Assembly (NCBI RefSeq): GCF_003626655.1
Contig: NZ_RBAN01000004.1
Coordinates: 682,001-746,000 of the forward strand
From: Micromonospora costi
GTDB taxonomy: Bacteria; Actinomycetota; Actinomycetes; Mycobacteriales; Micromonosporaceae
DNA length: 64,000 bases
Direction of reading: 5' to 3'
In this document: piece by piece, positions 1-9,350 of the stretch
How the letters are laid out: the number at the start of each line of letters is the position of its first letter
Position numbering within the stretch: the first letter of the stretch is position 1
Position numbers and translations under genes: made by a program
Notes under the pieces: generated by a model
The model's input: only the letters and a program-made list of their open reading frames with translations
Databases searched by the model: none
What the model was told of the DNA's origin: nothing

Positions 1-329
1 GCCTGCAACAGCAGTTCCGCGATCATGGACGGCTGCAGCACCAGCCCGAAGCCCAGGGCGGGCGCGTCGACGCTGGCCCGGGTGAACCGGCCGGTGACCG
101 GCAGGTCGACGGAGGCGACGAGGTACTGACCGGCGCGGTACTCGTAGACGCGGTCGCCCAACGCGATCTGCTTCGCGCCCTGGGCGATGAGCGCCATCAC
201 CGTGCCGGACATGGACGTCGTCGGCGGAGTGCGCTGCTCGACCTTCGAGATCAGCACTCCCTCGATGGCCGTGCTCATGTCGGGTCGGGCGTGGCGGGCC
301 AGCAGCGCCCGCAGCTCGGCGAGGTCCAC
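1..329 (-). CDS. AraC-family regulator, N-terminal part (runs off the window)
   Basis: The reverse strand is open from position 1 up to a GTG at 329. It encodes about 109 residues typical of the AraC_N sensor domain that precedes the HTH in a group of AraC regulators. The diagnostic stretch is roughly residues 45-75, with YEYRAGQYLVASVDLPVTG followed by RFTRAS and a leucine-rich LGFGLVLQPSMIAELL. The DNA-binding domain lies beyond the left edge. A TTG 36 bases upstream of the GTG is an alternative start. The gene is divergent from the nucleotidyltransferase at 472. Its regulated pathway cannot be read from here. Confidence 0.8.
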   Translation of the reverse strand, partial: MDLAELRALLARHARPDMSTAIEGVLISKVEQRTPPTTSMSGTVMALIAQGAKQIALGDRVYEYRAGQYLVASVDLPVTGRFTRASVDAPALGFGLVLQPSMIAELLLQ

Positions 330-471
330 GGCCCGATTGAAGCACAGGACCGATCCTCGCTCCAACGATAGGATCAGGCAACACCGCGCCGAGGCCGGCG
401 TACCATCTTCGCTGGTAGCGAAGGTCTCGCGGACGACGCGTCCTCCCGCGAGTCGACCGAAGGGTGCTCGG

Positions 472-1038
472 ATGGGCGGTCCGTCCCGGGTTCCGCGCCG
501 CGTCGCCGGGCTGATCCTGGCCGCCGGGGCGGGTCGCCGCTACGGCGGCCCCAAGGCACCGGTGTTTCTCGGGCCGGCGCTGCGCGTGCTTCGCGACGGC
601 GGCTGCGACCCGCTCGTCGCGGTCCTCGGTGCCGGCGCCCGCGAAACCCGGGCGGCCGTCGACCTGGACGGTGTACGGGTGGTCGACAATCCGGGTTGGG
701 CCGAGGGTATGGCCTCGTCGTTACGGCTCGGCCTGGCCACCGCCGCCGGCATGAACGGGGTCTCGGCGGTGTGCGTACACCTGGTGGACATGCCCGGGGT
801 CTCCCCGGCGGCGGTGGCCCGGCTGCTGGCGCGGGCCCACCCCGGATGCCTGGTGCGGGCCTGCTACGACGGCGAGCCGGGACATCCGGTCGTGGTGGGC
901 CGCGACCACTGGGCGGCGATCATCCCGACCCTGCGCGGCGACCAGGGCGCGCGGGCGTACCTGCGCCAGCACGCCGCGCAGGTGACCCTCGTCGAGTGCG
1001 GCGACGTGGCCGCCGGTCACGACGTCGACGAACGGTGA
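472..1038 (+). CDS. MobA-like NTP transferase family protein
   Basis: This 188-residue protein carries the nucleotide-binding signature of the MobA/MocA-like NTP_transf_3 family near its N-terminus (LILAAGAGRRYGGPKA). A later VHLVDMPGVS matches the metal-binding DMP motif of this fold. The family transfers CMP or GMP to the molybdenum cofactor, or acts in coenzyme F420-like and xanthine dehydrogenase maturation pathways. The substrate cannot be decided here. The ATG at 472 was chosen because the family begins just before the glycine-rich loop; the open frame further upstream has no homology-like character. The segment after PKA is about ten residues shorter than usual, so activity is not certain. 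No partner genes for cofactor synthesis are adjacent. Confidence 0.75.
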   Translation: MGGPSRVPRRVAGLILAAGAGRRYGGPKAPVFLGPALRVLRDGGCDPLVAVLGAGARETRAAVDLDGVRVVDNPGWAEGMASSLRLGLATAAGMNGVSAVCVHLVDMPGVSPAAVARLLARAHPGCLVRACYDGEPGHPVVVGRDHWAAIIPTLRGDQGARAYLRQHAAQVTLVECGDVAAGHDVDER

Positions 1039-1111
1039 CCGTCCAGAGAGCTGTCAGCAACGGCTGATCTGCTCGATCGTCCTCATTCCGCGGAAGTCGG
1101 CCGCCCTGGCC

Positions 1112-3918
1112 CTACGCCTCCTTCGGTGCGGGCCAGGGCGGTTGCGTGCCGGGAGCGGTCTGGCTGTTCAGCTTGGCCCGCAAGGCGGAAGCACCGGCGT
1201 AACCGAGCGGTTCGACGATGGCCAGCGCGTCCGTCCAGGCGGCCCGCGCGGCTTCCCCCGCACCGACCGCGGCGTGGGCGTCACCGAGGTGGTCGAGCAC
1301 CTCGGCCTCGTCGAGCCGGGCGCCGATCGTGCGGAACAGCCCGAGGGCGCGTTCGTAGTGCCGGATCGCGTCCGCGTGACGGCCCTGCCGGTGAAAGGCG
1401 TAGCCGAGGCTGTCCAGCGCGTTCGCCTCACCGGCGCGGTTGCCCTGCCGCCGGTGCAGGTGGAGGGCGCGCTGGGAGTAGTCGACCGCCTCCGTGTACT
1501 GGTCGAGCAGCGTGTGGTACCACCCGGCCTGGTTGAGAGCTTCGGCCTGGGCGTGCTCGGTCCCGGCCTTCGCGGTGAGTGCCAGCGCTTCCCGCGCGTG
1601 ACGCAGCGCGTCGGTGTAGCGGTCCCGGCATTCGTTGAGCCACGCGAGGTGGCGATGGGTTTGTGCCTGGGAGTCGATGTCCCCGACCGTCGTGAACAGG
1701 GTGAGAGCCGAGAGGTAGTTGTCCTCGGCGTCGTCGTGGCGGCCGATCGGGGTCAGCGCGTGGCCGATGAGCAGACGCGCCCGCGCCTCGCCGGCCACGT
1801 GGCCCAGCTCGCGAGACGCCCGCAGCGCCGCCTCCTGGACAGCGAGCTGCTCCGCCCAGTAGCCCCGGCGGTAGAGGAAGGTGCTCATGGCGTCGGCGAG
1901 CTGCGGCACGTACGTCGTGAGTGCGCGAGTGCGGCCCGCCCGCTCGACCGCCCCCGTCAGGTGGGTCAGCTCGCGGCTGAACCAGTCGAACGCGTCATCC
2001 ATCGAGCCGACAGGTTCGACGACCACCCCGCGGCGCGGCGGCGCGAGCGGGTTCGGGACGCGACGCGTGGCCAGCGCGACGTTGGCGGCGTGGGCGGTGT
2101 GCAGCAGGTGGTCCAAGGCGCGGCGGGTCGCCGCCTCGCGGGCGGCGTCGTCGAGATGGCGCTCCCCGGCGTACTCGAGAAGGAGATCGTGTACGACGTA
2201 GCGACCGGTCGACCGTTCCACCACCAGGTGCGCGTCGGCGAGGCGGGCCAACGTCCGGCGGGTGTCCGGCAGCGGCGTGCCAGCGAGGCTGGCCGCGGTC
2301 GCCAGGGTCACCTCCGGCTCGGACCAGACGCCGAGCAGGGTGAACAGTCGGGCGGCGGCGGGGTCGAGGGCAGCGTACGAGTGGGCGAACACCGACCGCA
2401 GGTCGGTCGCGGCGTCGTCGCCGCCCAGCGCGTCGAGTCGGCTTCCGGGTCGGGCCAGATCCTCGGTCAGCGTGGCCAGCGGGAACGCCGGGCGCTGCAC
2501 GGCCTGCGCAGCCACCATGGCCAGGGCAAGCGGCAGCCGGCCGCAGTGCTCGGTGATCCGGGCGATCGCGGCGGGGTCGGCGTCGGCGCGGCCGTCGTCG
2601 ATGCGGCGGAGCAGGAACTGCCGGCTCTCGGCCTGGCTGAACACGTCGAGGTGCACCGGCTGGGCGCCGCCGGTGGCCACCAGTCCGGTGAGCCGGCTGC
2701 GGCTGGTCAGCAGCACCATGGAGCCGGCGCCGCCGGCGAGCAGCGGCCGCGCCTGGGCGACGTCACGTGCGTTGTCGAGCAGGAGCAGGACCCGCCGGCT
2801 GGCGAGTTCGCTGCGGTACAGGTCGAGCTGTGCGTCCACGTCGGCTGGTACCCGTCGGGGTGCGATGCCGAGTGCGTCGAGGAAGCGGCGAACCGCCTGG
2901 GCGGTGGTCAGGGCCGACGGACCGGGTCCGAAACCGCGTAGGTCGAGGTAGAGCTGGCCGTCGGGGAAGCGGTGGCGAACCCGGTGGGCCCAATGCACGG
3001 CCAGGGCCGTCTTGCCCACGCCGGGCGCGCCGGTCACGATGCAGATGGGTAGGGCGGTCGGCTGCCGCGCGGGCCGGTTGAGGGCCTCGTCGAGGCGGGT
3101 CAGCTGCGCCTCCCGGCCGACGAAGCCGTAGGCGTCGGGTGGCAGTAGCGCGGGCCGGTGGGCGGGCGTGGGCGCGGCCGGCGGCGTGGAGGTCGTACCG
3201 CGCAGGATCATCTGGTGTACGGCCTGCAGTTCCGCGGTCGGGTCGGTGCCCAGTTCCTCGGCCAGGCGGGTCCTGATGGTGGCGTAGAGATTCAGGGCGT
3301 CGGCGGCTCGGCCGAGGGCGTGGCGGACGCGCATGAGCATCGCGGCGACCGGTTCGGCGAACGGGTCGGCCGCGAGGAGATCGGTGAGCCGGTCGGCCGT
3401 GGCGGCCGCGTTGCCCAGTCGCAGTTCGGCCTCGGCCCACGCGAGGGTCGCGTCCTGGTACTGCCGGTGCAGTGCGGCGCGTACGTCGGCGGCCCAGGGA
3501 CTGGGCAGGCCGGCCAGGGGGACGCCGCGCCACAGGGTGAGCGCATCCCGCAGCAGGCCGGCTCTGTCGGCGTCGGAGCGGTGTTGCTGCCGGGCCTGGG
3601 CCGTCAGCGTGCGAAACGGTGCAGGTCGATGAGGTCGGGGGCGCCGTCGAGCAGGTAGCCGCCGGAGCGGCGGACGAGCCGCGCACCGCCGGCGGCTTCG
3701 AGGATCCTGCGGAGCCGGGCGAGGTAGGAGTGCAGTGTGTGGCGCGCCTGGTCCGGCGGTTGGTCGCCCCACACCCGGTCGATCAGCATCTCGGCGTGCA
3801 GTACCGTCCCGCCGTCGCAGGCCAGTGCTGCCAGGACGCTGCGTTGGCGGGGCGGCCCGAGCTCGACCGGTCCGCCCGGACCCCAGATCTCCACCGGCCC
3901 GAGCAACCGAAGATCCAC
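1112..3918 (-). pseudogene. AfsR/SARP-type regulator (BTAD, NB-ARC, TPR) split by a frameshift
   Basis: The first frame (3918 down to 3604) encodes an OmpR-type winged helix (DLRLLGPVEIWGPGGPVEL) and ends at DLIDLHRFAR-stop. The downstream frame picks up directly with RTLTAQARQQ, the start of the BTAD domain. It continues with a P-loop GAPGVGKTALAVHWAHR, Walker B RVLLLLDNARD, a GLPLAL-like CGRLPLALAM and C-terminal TPR repeats down to 1112. Joining the two frames needs one extra base near 3614 (TTC-CGC instead of TTCGC). The joined product would be about 935 residues, normal for AfsR-like activators of antibiotic or developmental genes. Start GTG 3918 is preferred over ATG 3984 because the conserved domain begins there. 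The break is either a real inactivation or a one-base sequence error. Confidence 0.85.
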
Positions 3919-4028
3919 CCAGCGCCCCCGATGGTTCCGCGTCAGTGACGCTGGAATATTGACGAGGGTGCGACCCGTGGTCAAGCTCGGTTCTCAGCAG
4001 GTGATAGCCGGGGTCCGGGTCGGCGGCG

Positions 4029-4499
4029 TCAGTAGAGGCCGGTCTCGGCGTACAGGTGGGCGTTGTAGTAGTACACCTGGGCGTTGGCGAAGGAGGTCAG
4101 GCCGGCGTCGTTGAGCATCGGGGTGTAGCAGGTGTAGCTGCCGGTCACGTTGCTCCAGGCCAGGTTCGTGCATCCCATGACCTTGTTGTCGGAGGTCCGG
4201 ATGACCTGCGCCTTCGCCCAGGAGATCGCTCCCTTCTCGTAGTCGGCCTTCCAGATCTGGATCCGGGCCCACACGGTGCGGCAGGTCTGGCTGTAGCGCA
4301 GCTCGATCTTGCCGGTCACGTAGGTGGTCGCGATGATGGGCTTCTCCAACGCGGTGATCGTGCTGCCGCAGCCGTAGGCCGCCGCGTCCTTGCCGTCGCA
4401 GGCGTAGCCGCAGGCCGCCTGGGCGGGCTGTGGGGCGGTGACGGCGAGCCCCGTGACAAGCATGAACGCCGCGAGTACCCGCAGGATCCTGGATTTCAT
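4029..4499 (-). CDS. Secreted DUF2690 (YjfA-like) protein
   Basis: This 156-residue protein has a Sec signal peptide (MKSRILRVLAAFMLVTGLAV, cleavage near PAQA-A). A cysteine-rich mature part follows, beginning CGYACDGKDAAAYGC, with the family-typical GKIELRYSQTCRTVWARI and a final aromatic-rich segment ending in TGLY. This matches DUF2690, small secreted actinobacterial proteins of unknown function. Six cysteines suggest disulfides. The ATG at 4499 has a GGAGGT ten bases upstream. It stands alone, divergent from the LtrA gene at 4653. Confidence 0.8.
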   Translation of the reverse strand: MKSRILRVLAAFMLVTGLAVTAPQPAQAACGYACDGKDAAAYGCGSTITALEKPIIATTYVTGKIELRYSQTCRTVWARIQIWKADYEKGAISWAKAQVIRTSDNKVMGCTNLAWSNVTGSYTCYTPMLNDAGLTSFANAQVYYYNAHLYAETGLY

Positions 4500-4652
4500 C
4501 TTCGGACGTACCTCCGGTTGGTGACTGGTGGCGCCAGGCTCCAGCACGTCGGTGGAGGTTTTCTTGCAGAATTGCTGTGCGGGGCAAAGGTGCCACCCGA
4601 CCCGCCCGGACGTGATACGAAGTTTGAACGGGGTTGTCCGGAAGAGGAGACG

Positions 4653-5840
4653 ATGGCGCAGGGGCGATCGGGGTGGATCCTGCGCGCGCCGGACACTCCC
4701 CGCCGGATCTCCTACCTGGAACTCCTCTTCGACCTGGGTCTCATCGTCGCGCTCACCCGCCTGTCGGGCCGGCTGAGCGGTGCCGTCAACTGGGATCACG
4801 CGCTGGAAACCGTGGTCCTGCTCGGCGCTATCTGGTGGGTCTGGACGGTCACGGCGTACACCACCGACTGGTACGACCCGGGCCTACCGCTGGTCCAGGT
4901 GATCGTGCTGGTCGTGCTGTTCGGCGGGCTGCTGATGTCGCTCGCGATCAGCAGCGCCTTCGAGGGGCCCAACGGGATCGCGTTCGCCGGGGCGTACGTC
5001 GGACTGCACCTGTTTCGCGGGCTCATTCTCATCAGCGCCCTCCGCGGTCACGCGCTGCGGGTACGGCCGATGCGGGTGCTCATCTGGTTCTGCCTGACCG
5101 GGGTGTTGTGGCTGACCGGCGCGTTCCTGCCCAGCTCGATCCAGCTGGTGGTCTGGGCCGTGGCAGTCGTCACGGACGTCACGGTCGGCTTCTTCGGTTA
5201 TCCGCTGCCCCGACTGGGTCGTTCGAGCAGCGACGAACTGCGGGTGGCGGGCGAGCACCTGGCCGAACGCTACCGGCAGATGTTCATCGTCACGCTGGGC
5301 GAGATCCTCCTGGTCGGCGTGCGGCGTTACGGCGATCCTCCGTTCGTGTCGCTGGGAACGGCCGGAGTGGTCCTCCTGTTCGTCATGACCGTGACGATGT
5401 GGCGGATCTACATCGTCTACGTCGCCGACCACCTCGCCACCGGCATCGACAAGGCGTTCAGTCCCGGCCGGTTCGCCCTGGTCGCGGCGTGGGCGCATCT
5501 GATCATGGTGTCCGGCGTGGTGCTGGTCGCCGCGGGCGGTGACATCGTCACCCGAGACCCCACCGAGGAGACCGGCCCTCGGACGCTCGCCATCCTGGTC
5601 GCCGGTCCGGTGGTGTTCCTCGCGGGTCGCAGCCTGTACGCGCTGCTGGTGTTCCGGGCGATGCTGTGGCGGCTGCCGATCGGCGTGGTCGTCCTGTCGC
5701 TCGCGGCCCCGCTGATCGACGGGCTGCCGCGAATCGGGGTCGCCGCCGTCATGACCGTCGGGATGGCGTTGATCGCCTTCATCCCGCATTTCGGAGAACC
5801 CGTGTATCGCACCCGCTGGCGCCTCCGCACCCGCTGGTGA
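4653..5840 (+). CDS. LtrA-family (low temperature requirement A) membrane protein
   Basis: This 395-residue polytopic membrane protein begins with a short soluble stretch and then YLELLFDLGLIVALTRLSG, the hallmark first segment of the LtrA family. About ten hydrophobic segments follow, with a conserved EHLAERYRQMFIVTLGEILL in the middle. LtrA proteins were named from a Listeria cold-growth locus; their molecular activity is unknown. The ATG at 4653 follows GAAGAGGAGAC, a good ribosome site. A second, diverged member lies at 7584-8798 on the other strand. Confidence 0.85.
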   Translation: MAQGRSGWILRAPDTPRRISYLELLFDLGLIVALTRLSGRLSGAVNWDHALETVVLLGAIWWVWTVTAYTTDWYDPGLPLVQVIVLVVLFGGLLMSLAISSAFEGPNGIAFAGAYVGLHLFRGLILISALRGHALRVRPMRVLIWFCLTGVLWLTGAFLPSSIQLVVWAVAVVTDVTVGFFGYPLPRLGRSSSDELRVAGEHLAERYRQMFIVTLGEILLVGVRRYGDPPFVSLGTAGVVLLFVMTVTMWRIYIVYVADHLATGIDKAFSPGRFALVAAWAHLIMVSGVVLVAAGGDIVTRDPTEETGPRTLAILVAGPVVFLAGRSLYALLVFRAMLWRLPIGVVVLSLAAPLIDGLPRIGVAAVMTVGMALIAFIPHFGEPVYRTRWRLRTRW

Positions 5841-5927
5841 CCCGGTCCGCTGTTGCCGCCAGCACATCCCGATGCCCGGCCGGTTTCTGCTCTGTTTAGA
5901 TCACTGTGACGAAGGGAGCGGTACGCC

Positions 5928-6404
5928 GTGATGCCAGAGCTTCAGGAGCAGGAAGAACGCCTCCAGTTCGACCGGTTCGACCACGACGACGCGTGGGAGC
6001 TGGGCACGCTCCTGGTCGGGCTGGGCCGGCAGCGCGGACACGCCGTCACGGTCGACATCCGCCTCGGCGACCACCAGCTCTTCCACTACGCGCTGCCCGG
6101 CACCTCACCCGACAACGACGACTGGATCGAGCGCAAGATCCGCGTCGTGCGCCGCTTCGGGCACAGCTCCTACCTCGTGGGCCAGAGCTACCGCGACCGC
6201 GGCACCACCTTCGAGGCGCAACCCCACCTGGACCCGGCCCGCTACGCGGCGCACGGCGGCTGTTTCCCGATCATCCTGCGGGGCACCGGTCCGATCGGCA
6301 CGATCACCGTCTCGGGTCTGCCGCAACTCGACGACCACCGCCTCGTCGTGGAGGCCCTCGAACTCTTCCTGGACGGCAAGCGTTCCGGGAAGGGCACCGC
6401 CTGA
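5928..6404 (+). CDS. UPF0303 family protein (HbpS/GlcG-like heme-binding fold)
   Basis: This protein of about 158 residues resembles the UPF0303/YbjQ-unrelated group that shares the GlcG/HbpS fold. Its features are ELGTLLVGLGRQRGHAVTVDI near the N-terminus, HYALPGTSPDNDDWIERK in the middle, and AHGGCFPIILRGTGPIGTITVSGLPQ before the last helix. Members are small cytoplasmic proteins proposed to bind or degrade heme; this is family knowledge and not shown here. GTG 5928 and ATG 5931 are adjacent start candidates after GAAGGGAG. It appears monocistronic. Confidence 0.7.
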   Translation: MMPELQEQEERLQFDRFDHDDAWELGTLLVGLGRQRGHAVTVDIRLGDHQLFHYALPGTSPDNDDWIERKIRVVRRFGHSSYLVGQSYRDRGTTFEAQPHLDPARYAAHGGCFPIILRGTGPIGTITVSGLPQLDDHRLVVEALELFLDGKRSGKGTA

Positions 6405-6610
6405 CGGCGGCGGACGCGGCCCCGCTAGTCCGAGATTTGTAGTACGTCGACTTGTCGCGCGGTTCCCGCTTGTCGACCAGCTGCGCAACGTCCCCGGCGG
6501 CAGCTTGACCGGTCTCACCTCCACCGTTCCGCCTGGTGGCCTGCGCCTCGGCGCCTGCCGCGAACCGGCCTTTTGCTGTTTGTCGGACCCTTCAGGCACC
6601 ATGCCCGGCC

Positions 6611-7345
6611 ATGGATGTGCGACAGGAGTTTCGGGGCGCAGCTCGGGAAATGGGCGTGCCGGTGGACGAGATCGAGCGCTGGGCGCGGCTGGCCCGACCA
6701 CAGACGGAACTCGATCCGGACGGCGACGGCCTGCCTGTGGCCGGTCGCTTCGGCGGTCTCGCGGCGTTGCCGGAGGGCGAGCAGTGGCCTCCCGGCTAGT
6801 GTCTCGTGTTGACGCTCGACCTCGCCGCGATCCCCTCGCACGGGCACGACCTTGACCTGCCGGCCGACGGGTCGCTGCTGTTCTTCGTCGAGCCGCACCT
6901 CACGCCCACCAACTGCCGGGTCGTTCATGTGCCGGCCGGCACTCCGGTAACCGAGCACCCGAGCCCCGGGATGCCGGTCTTCGATCCGATTCCGCTGCGC
7001 GCCCGTGCCAACTGGAACCTTCCAAACACCGAGCACGAGGTGCCGTTCGACCTTCGCTTGGACGACGAGGTCGAGGAGGCGATCAATGAGGTGATGTGGG
7101 ACCTCGAGGGCAACCACTCCGATTATTCTCTCGGCGGTTACGGCGACACCAGCACCGGCGGCGCGGACTTCCCCATCATCAACGCAAAGGACCACACCGT
7201 GCTGGCCACCGTCCGGCTGTACGAGGAGGAGGTGGGTGACGCGTTCGGCGAGACGCTGATCGTCGTCAACTTCATGATCAAGCACGCGGATCTGGCCGAG
7301 CGCGCCTTCGACCGGATCTGGCTGATGTATGACTTCAACGGCTGA
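6611..7345 (+). pseudogene. DUF1963 (YwqG-like) protein interrupted by an in-frame TAG
   Basis: The 5' part (ATG 6611) encodes MDVRQEFRGAAREMGVPVDE and GRFGGLAALPEGEQWP, the usual start of DUF1963 proteins. A TAG at 6797-6799 ends it. The same reading frame continues without any shift into LTLDLAAIPSHGHDLDLPADG and GSLLFFVEPHL, then through to a natural stop at 7345 after IWLMYDFNG. One base change would restore a protein of about 244 residues, the normal family size. The downstream part could start at a GTG or TTG near 6806, but this would lack the N-terminal quarter. An IS5-type remnant follows immediately. DUF1963 function is unknown. Confidence 0.75.
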
Positions 7346-7363
7346 CGCGGTCAGGACTCCGGT

Positions 7364-7505
7364 GTGGTCCCCGGGATCCGGTGGTGGGTCCGGACGGGCT
7401 CACCGTGGCGCGACGTGGCCACGGGGTATCCGCCGTGGCAGACCTTGTACCGGTGGTTTCGCCGGTGGCAGCGCGACGGTGTCTGGGCACAGATCCTCCA
7501 CTCCA
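7364..7505 (+). mobile_element. IS5-type transposase remnant
   Basis: A short open stretch encodes GIRWWVRTGSPWRDV, PPWQTLYRWFRRWQRDGVWAQIL. This is the conserved N-terminal segment of IS5-group transposases (the DUF4096 domain that precedes the DDE core). Homology fades at about 7505 and nothing of the catalytic core follows before the next gene at 7584. No terminal inverted repeats or target duplication could be identified, so only a scar remains. It lies between the interrupted DUF1963 gene and a second LtrA gene. Confidence 0.7.
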
Positions 7506-7583
7506 CAACCGGAGGCCTTCACCTACCTACGACATCAGATCGTGTCGTCACACAATCTCGACCAACCTCCCTGGACAGCACAC

Positions 7584-8798
7584 CTAGACCGACGGGGTCG
7601 GGGCCTCGGGTGGGCGGCCGGCGGCGCGTCGCGCGTCCGCGACGGCGACACCGAGCAGCACGACGGCGGCGGCGATGGCGGCGAACAGTGGCGAGCCGAG
7701 CAGCAGCGGCAGCGCCAGCAGGACCAGGGCGGCGACGCCGACGAGCCGGCGCAGGGCGAGCCGGTCGAAGATGATGCGTTCCAGCCGGGCGCGGCCGAGC
7801 AGGAAGACCGCCGGCCCGCCGAGGACGACCACGAGCCAGGCCGGCTCGGAGGGTCTGCCGGGATGCGCCAGGACGACCTCCGAGCCCGCCGCGGTGGCCA
7901 CGATGCCGAGCACCATGAGCACATGGGCCACGCCGATCGTCCGGCCGGCTGCCGCCCGGTTCGACGACATCGCCACGGCGTCGGCCAGCACCTGGCCCGC
8001 ACGGTAGAAGTAGATCCGCCACATCAGCACGGACGACAGGAACGTGACCACCAGGGCCGCCGTCGTGGTGACCGTGGCGGGGCCGTGGGCGTAGGTGAGG
8101 CCGATCGACACCACCGTCTCGCCGAGCGCTATCAGGAGCAGTTGCTGGTAGCGCTCGGGGAGGTGGCGGCTGCTGGCCATCCCCCACCCGCTGATCAGTG
8201 GTGGGGGCATGCCGGGTACCGGCCAGTTGAACCGGGCCACGACCAGGTCGACGATGATGGCAACCGACCACAGGGCGATCCGCTGCGGTCCACGTACCGC
8301 CGCCCCGGCGAGCCAGATCACCCCGGAGACGCCGGCCCAGATGGCCAGGCGGGTGTAGAGCGCGCGTATCGCCGCGTGTTCGCGCAGCAGCGGCCGCAGC
8401 AGCAGGGGGCGTCCGACGTGCAGCACCACGTACACGACGGCGAAGGCGGCGCCGCGCGCCTCGAACTCGTACGGCAGCGACGTCGACATGATCAGCAGGC
8501 CGAACGCGCTGACCAGGACCAGCAGCTGAATCCACCGGTTCCGGCAGTCGAACCGGCTGGTGATGTGGGTGGTGGTCGTCCACAACCAGAGCAGCGGCAG
8601 GGCCATGACGACGGGGTACAGCAGCGACATCCAGTGCCGCACGCTGCCGGAGAGGAGGTCGGGCACCATCCGGCTGACGACGCCGACCAGGGCGAAGACC
8701 AGCACCAGGTCGAAGAACAGCTCGAGGAAGCTTGCCTGCCGGGCGTCCTCACCGCCGCGCAGGATGCCCTCGGCCGGCGCCGACCCCTTCCGTTCCAC
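7584..8798 (-). CDS. LtrA-family membrane protein, second copy
   Basis: This 404-residue membrane protein has the LtrA signature SFLELFFDLVLVFALVGVVS after a short N-terminus, HLPERYQQLLLIALGETVV in the middle, and about ten membrane segments. GTG 8798 was chosen because it places the signature about 25 residues in, as in relatives; the frame is open to 8873 upstream. Similarity to the protein at 4653 is limited to family motifs, so this is not a recent tandem copy. The IS5-type scar lies just past its 3' end. Confidence 0.85.
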   Translation of the reverse strand: MERKGSAPAEGILRGGEDARQASFLELFFDLVLVFALVGVVSRMVPDLLSGSVRHWMSLLYPVVMALPLLWLWTTTTHITSRFDCRNRWIQLLVLVSAFGLLIMSTSLPYEFEARGAAFAVVYVVLHVGRPLLLRPLLREHAAIRALYTRLAIWAGVSGVIWLAGAAVRGPQRIALWSVAIIVDLVVARFNWPVPGMPPPLISGWGMASSRHLPERYQQLLLIALGETVVSIGLTYAHGPATVTTTAALVVTFLSSVLMWRIYFYRAGQVLADAVAMSSNRAAAGRTIGVAHVLMVLGIVATAAGSEVVLAHPGRPSEPAWLVVVLGGPAVFLLGRARLERIIFDRLALRRLVGVAALVLLALPLLLGSPLFAAIAAAVVLLGVAVADARRAAGRPPEAPTPSV

Positions 8799-8897
8799 CC
8801 GCCCATGGTCCCGGCAGGTCTGCGCTGCCGCGCCGAATTGGCCGAACGGCTGCGCGGGACCCCGGGGTGCCACCCGCGTCAGCCAGGACTTCCGCGG

Positions 8898-9221
8898 CTA
8901 GCGGGCCAGGGCCTTCTCCAGCTCCGCCTTGGACATCGACGAGCGGCCCCTGATGCCCCGCTTCTTCGCCTCGTGGTACAGCTGCTCCTTGGTCCGCCCC
9001 TGGGCGCCGCTGTGCGAGCGCTTACCGCCCCGGTGCCCGAACGACACGTCCTTGACCGAGGAGCGGCTCGCGGTGCGGGCCTCGCCGGAGCGCGCCCGCG
9101 CCTTGTTGACGGTACGCGCGGCGATCTCCTCGGCTCGGCCGGTCGACTCGCCGCCTTTCTTCGCGCTCGCCTTGATGTGCTCGTACTGCCGTTCCCTCTT
9201 GAGGCTCGATCCTGCTGGCAT
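8898..9221 (-). CDS. Small basic SAP/Rho-N-like protein, annotated elsewhere as plasmid stabilization protein
   Basis: This is a 107-residue, strongly basic protein. It starts MPAGSSLKRERQYEHIKAS, has a region rich in Lys, Arg and Ser, and ends with GRTKEQLYHEAKKRGI plus SSMSKAELEKALAR. The last 35 residues look like a Rho N-terminal or SAP-type helix-extended-helix, which usually binds nucleic acid. Relatives in actinomycetes are often labelled plasmid stabilization protein without direct evidence. No toxin partner is adjacent. The role is inferred to be DNA or RNA binding only. Confidence 0.65.
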   Translation of the reverse strand: MPAGSSLKRERQYEHIKASAKKGGESTGRAEEIAARTVNKARARSGEARTASRSSVKDVSFGHRGGKRSHSGAQGRTKEQLYHEAKKRGIRGRSSMSKAELEKALAR

Positions 9222-9350
9222 CGCCTGCCTCCGGCTCGTCGGTGCGGAGCGTTCCCGGCGCCCGTCCGCCGGACGGGTCGCCAGGCTGACGCGACCGGAG
9301 GTGCCCCGAAGCCCGCGCGGCGAAACCGGTGACCGACCGGGGACGCCGGC

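Noticed and set aside
1142..2941. Long open frame on the + strand, about 600 codons, opposite the AfsR-type gene
   Set aside because: It is the complement of conserved NB-ARC/TPR coding sequence. Its translation has no protein-like pattern. Long antisense frames are normal at this GC content. The same applies to 33183-34919 opposite rph and 45937-47070 opposite the S15 peptidase.
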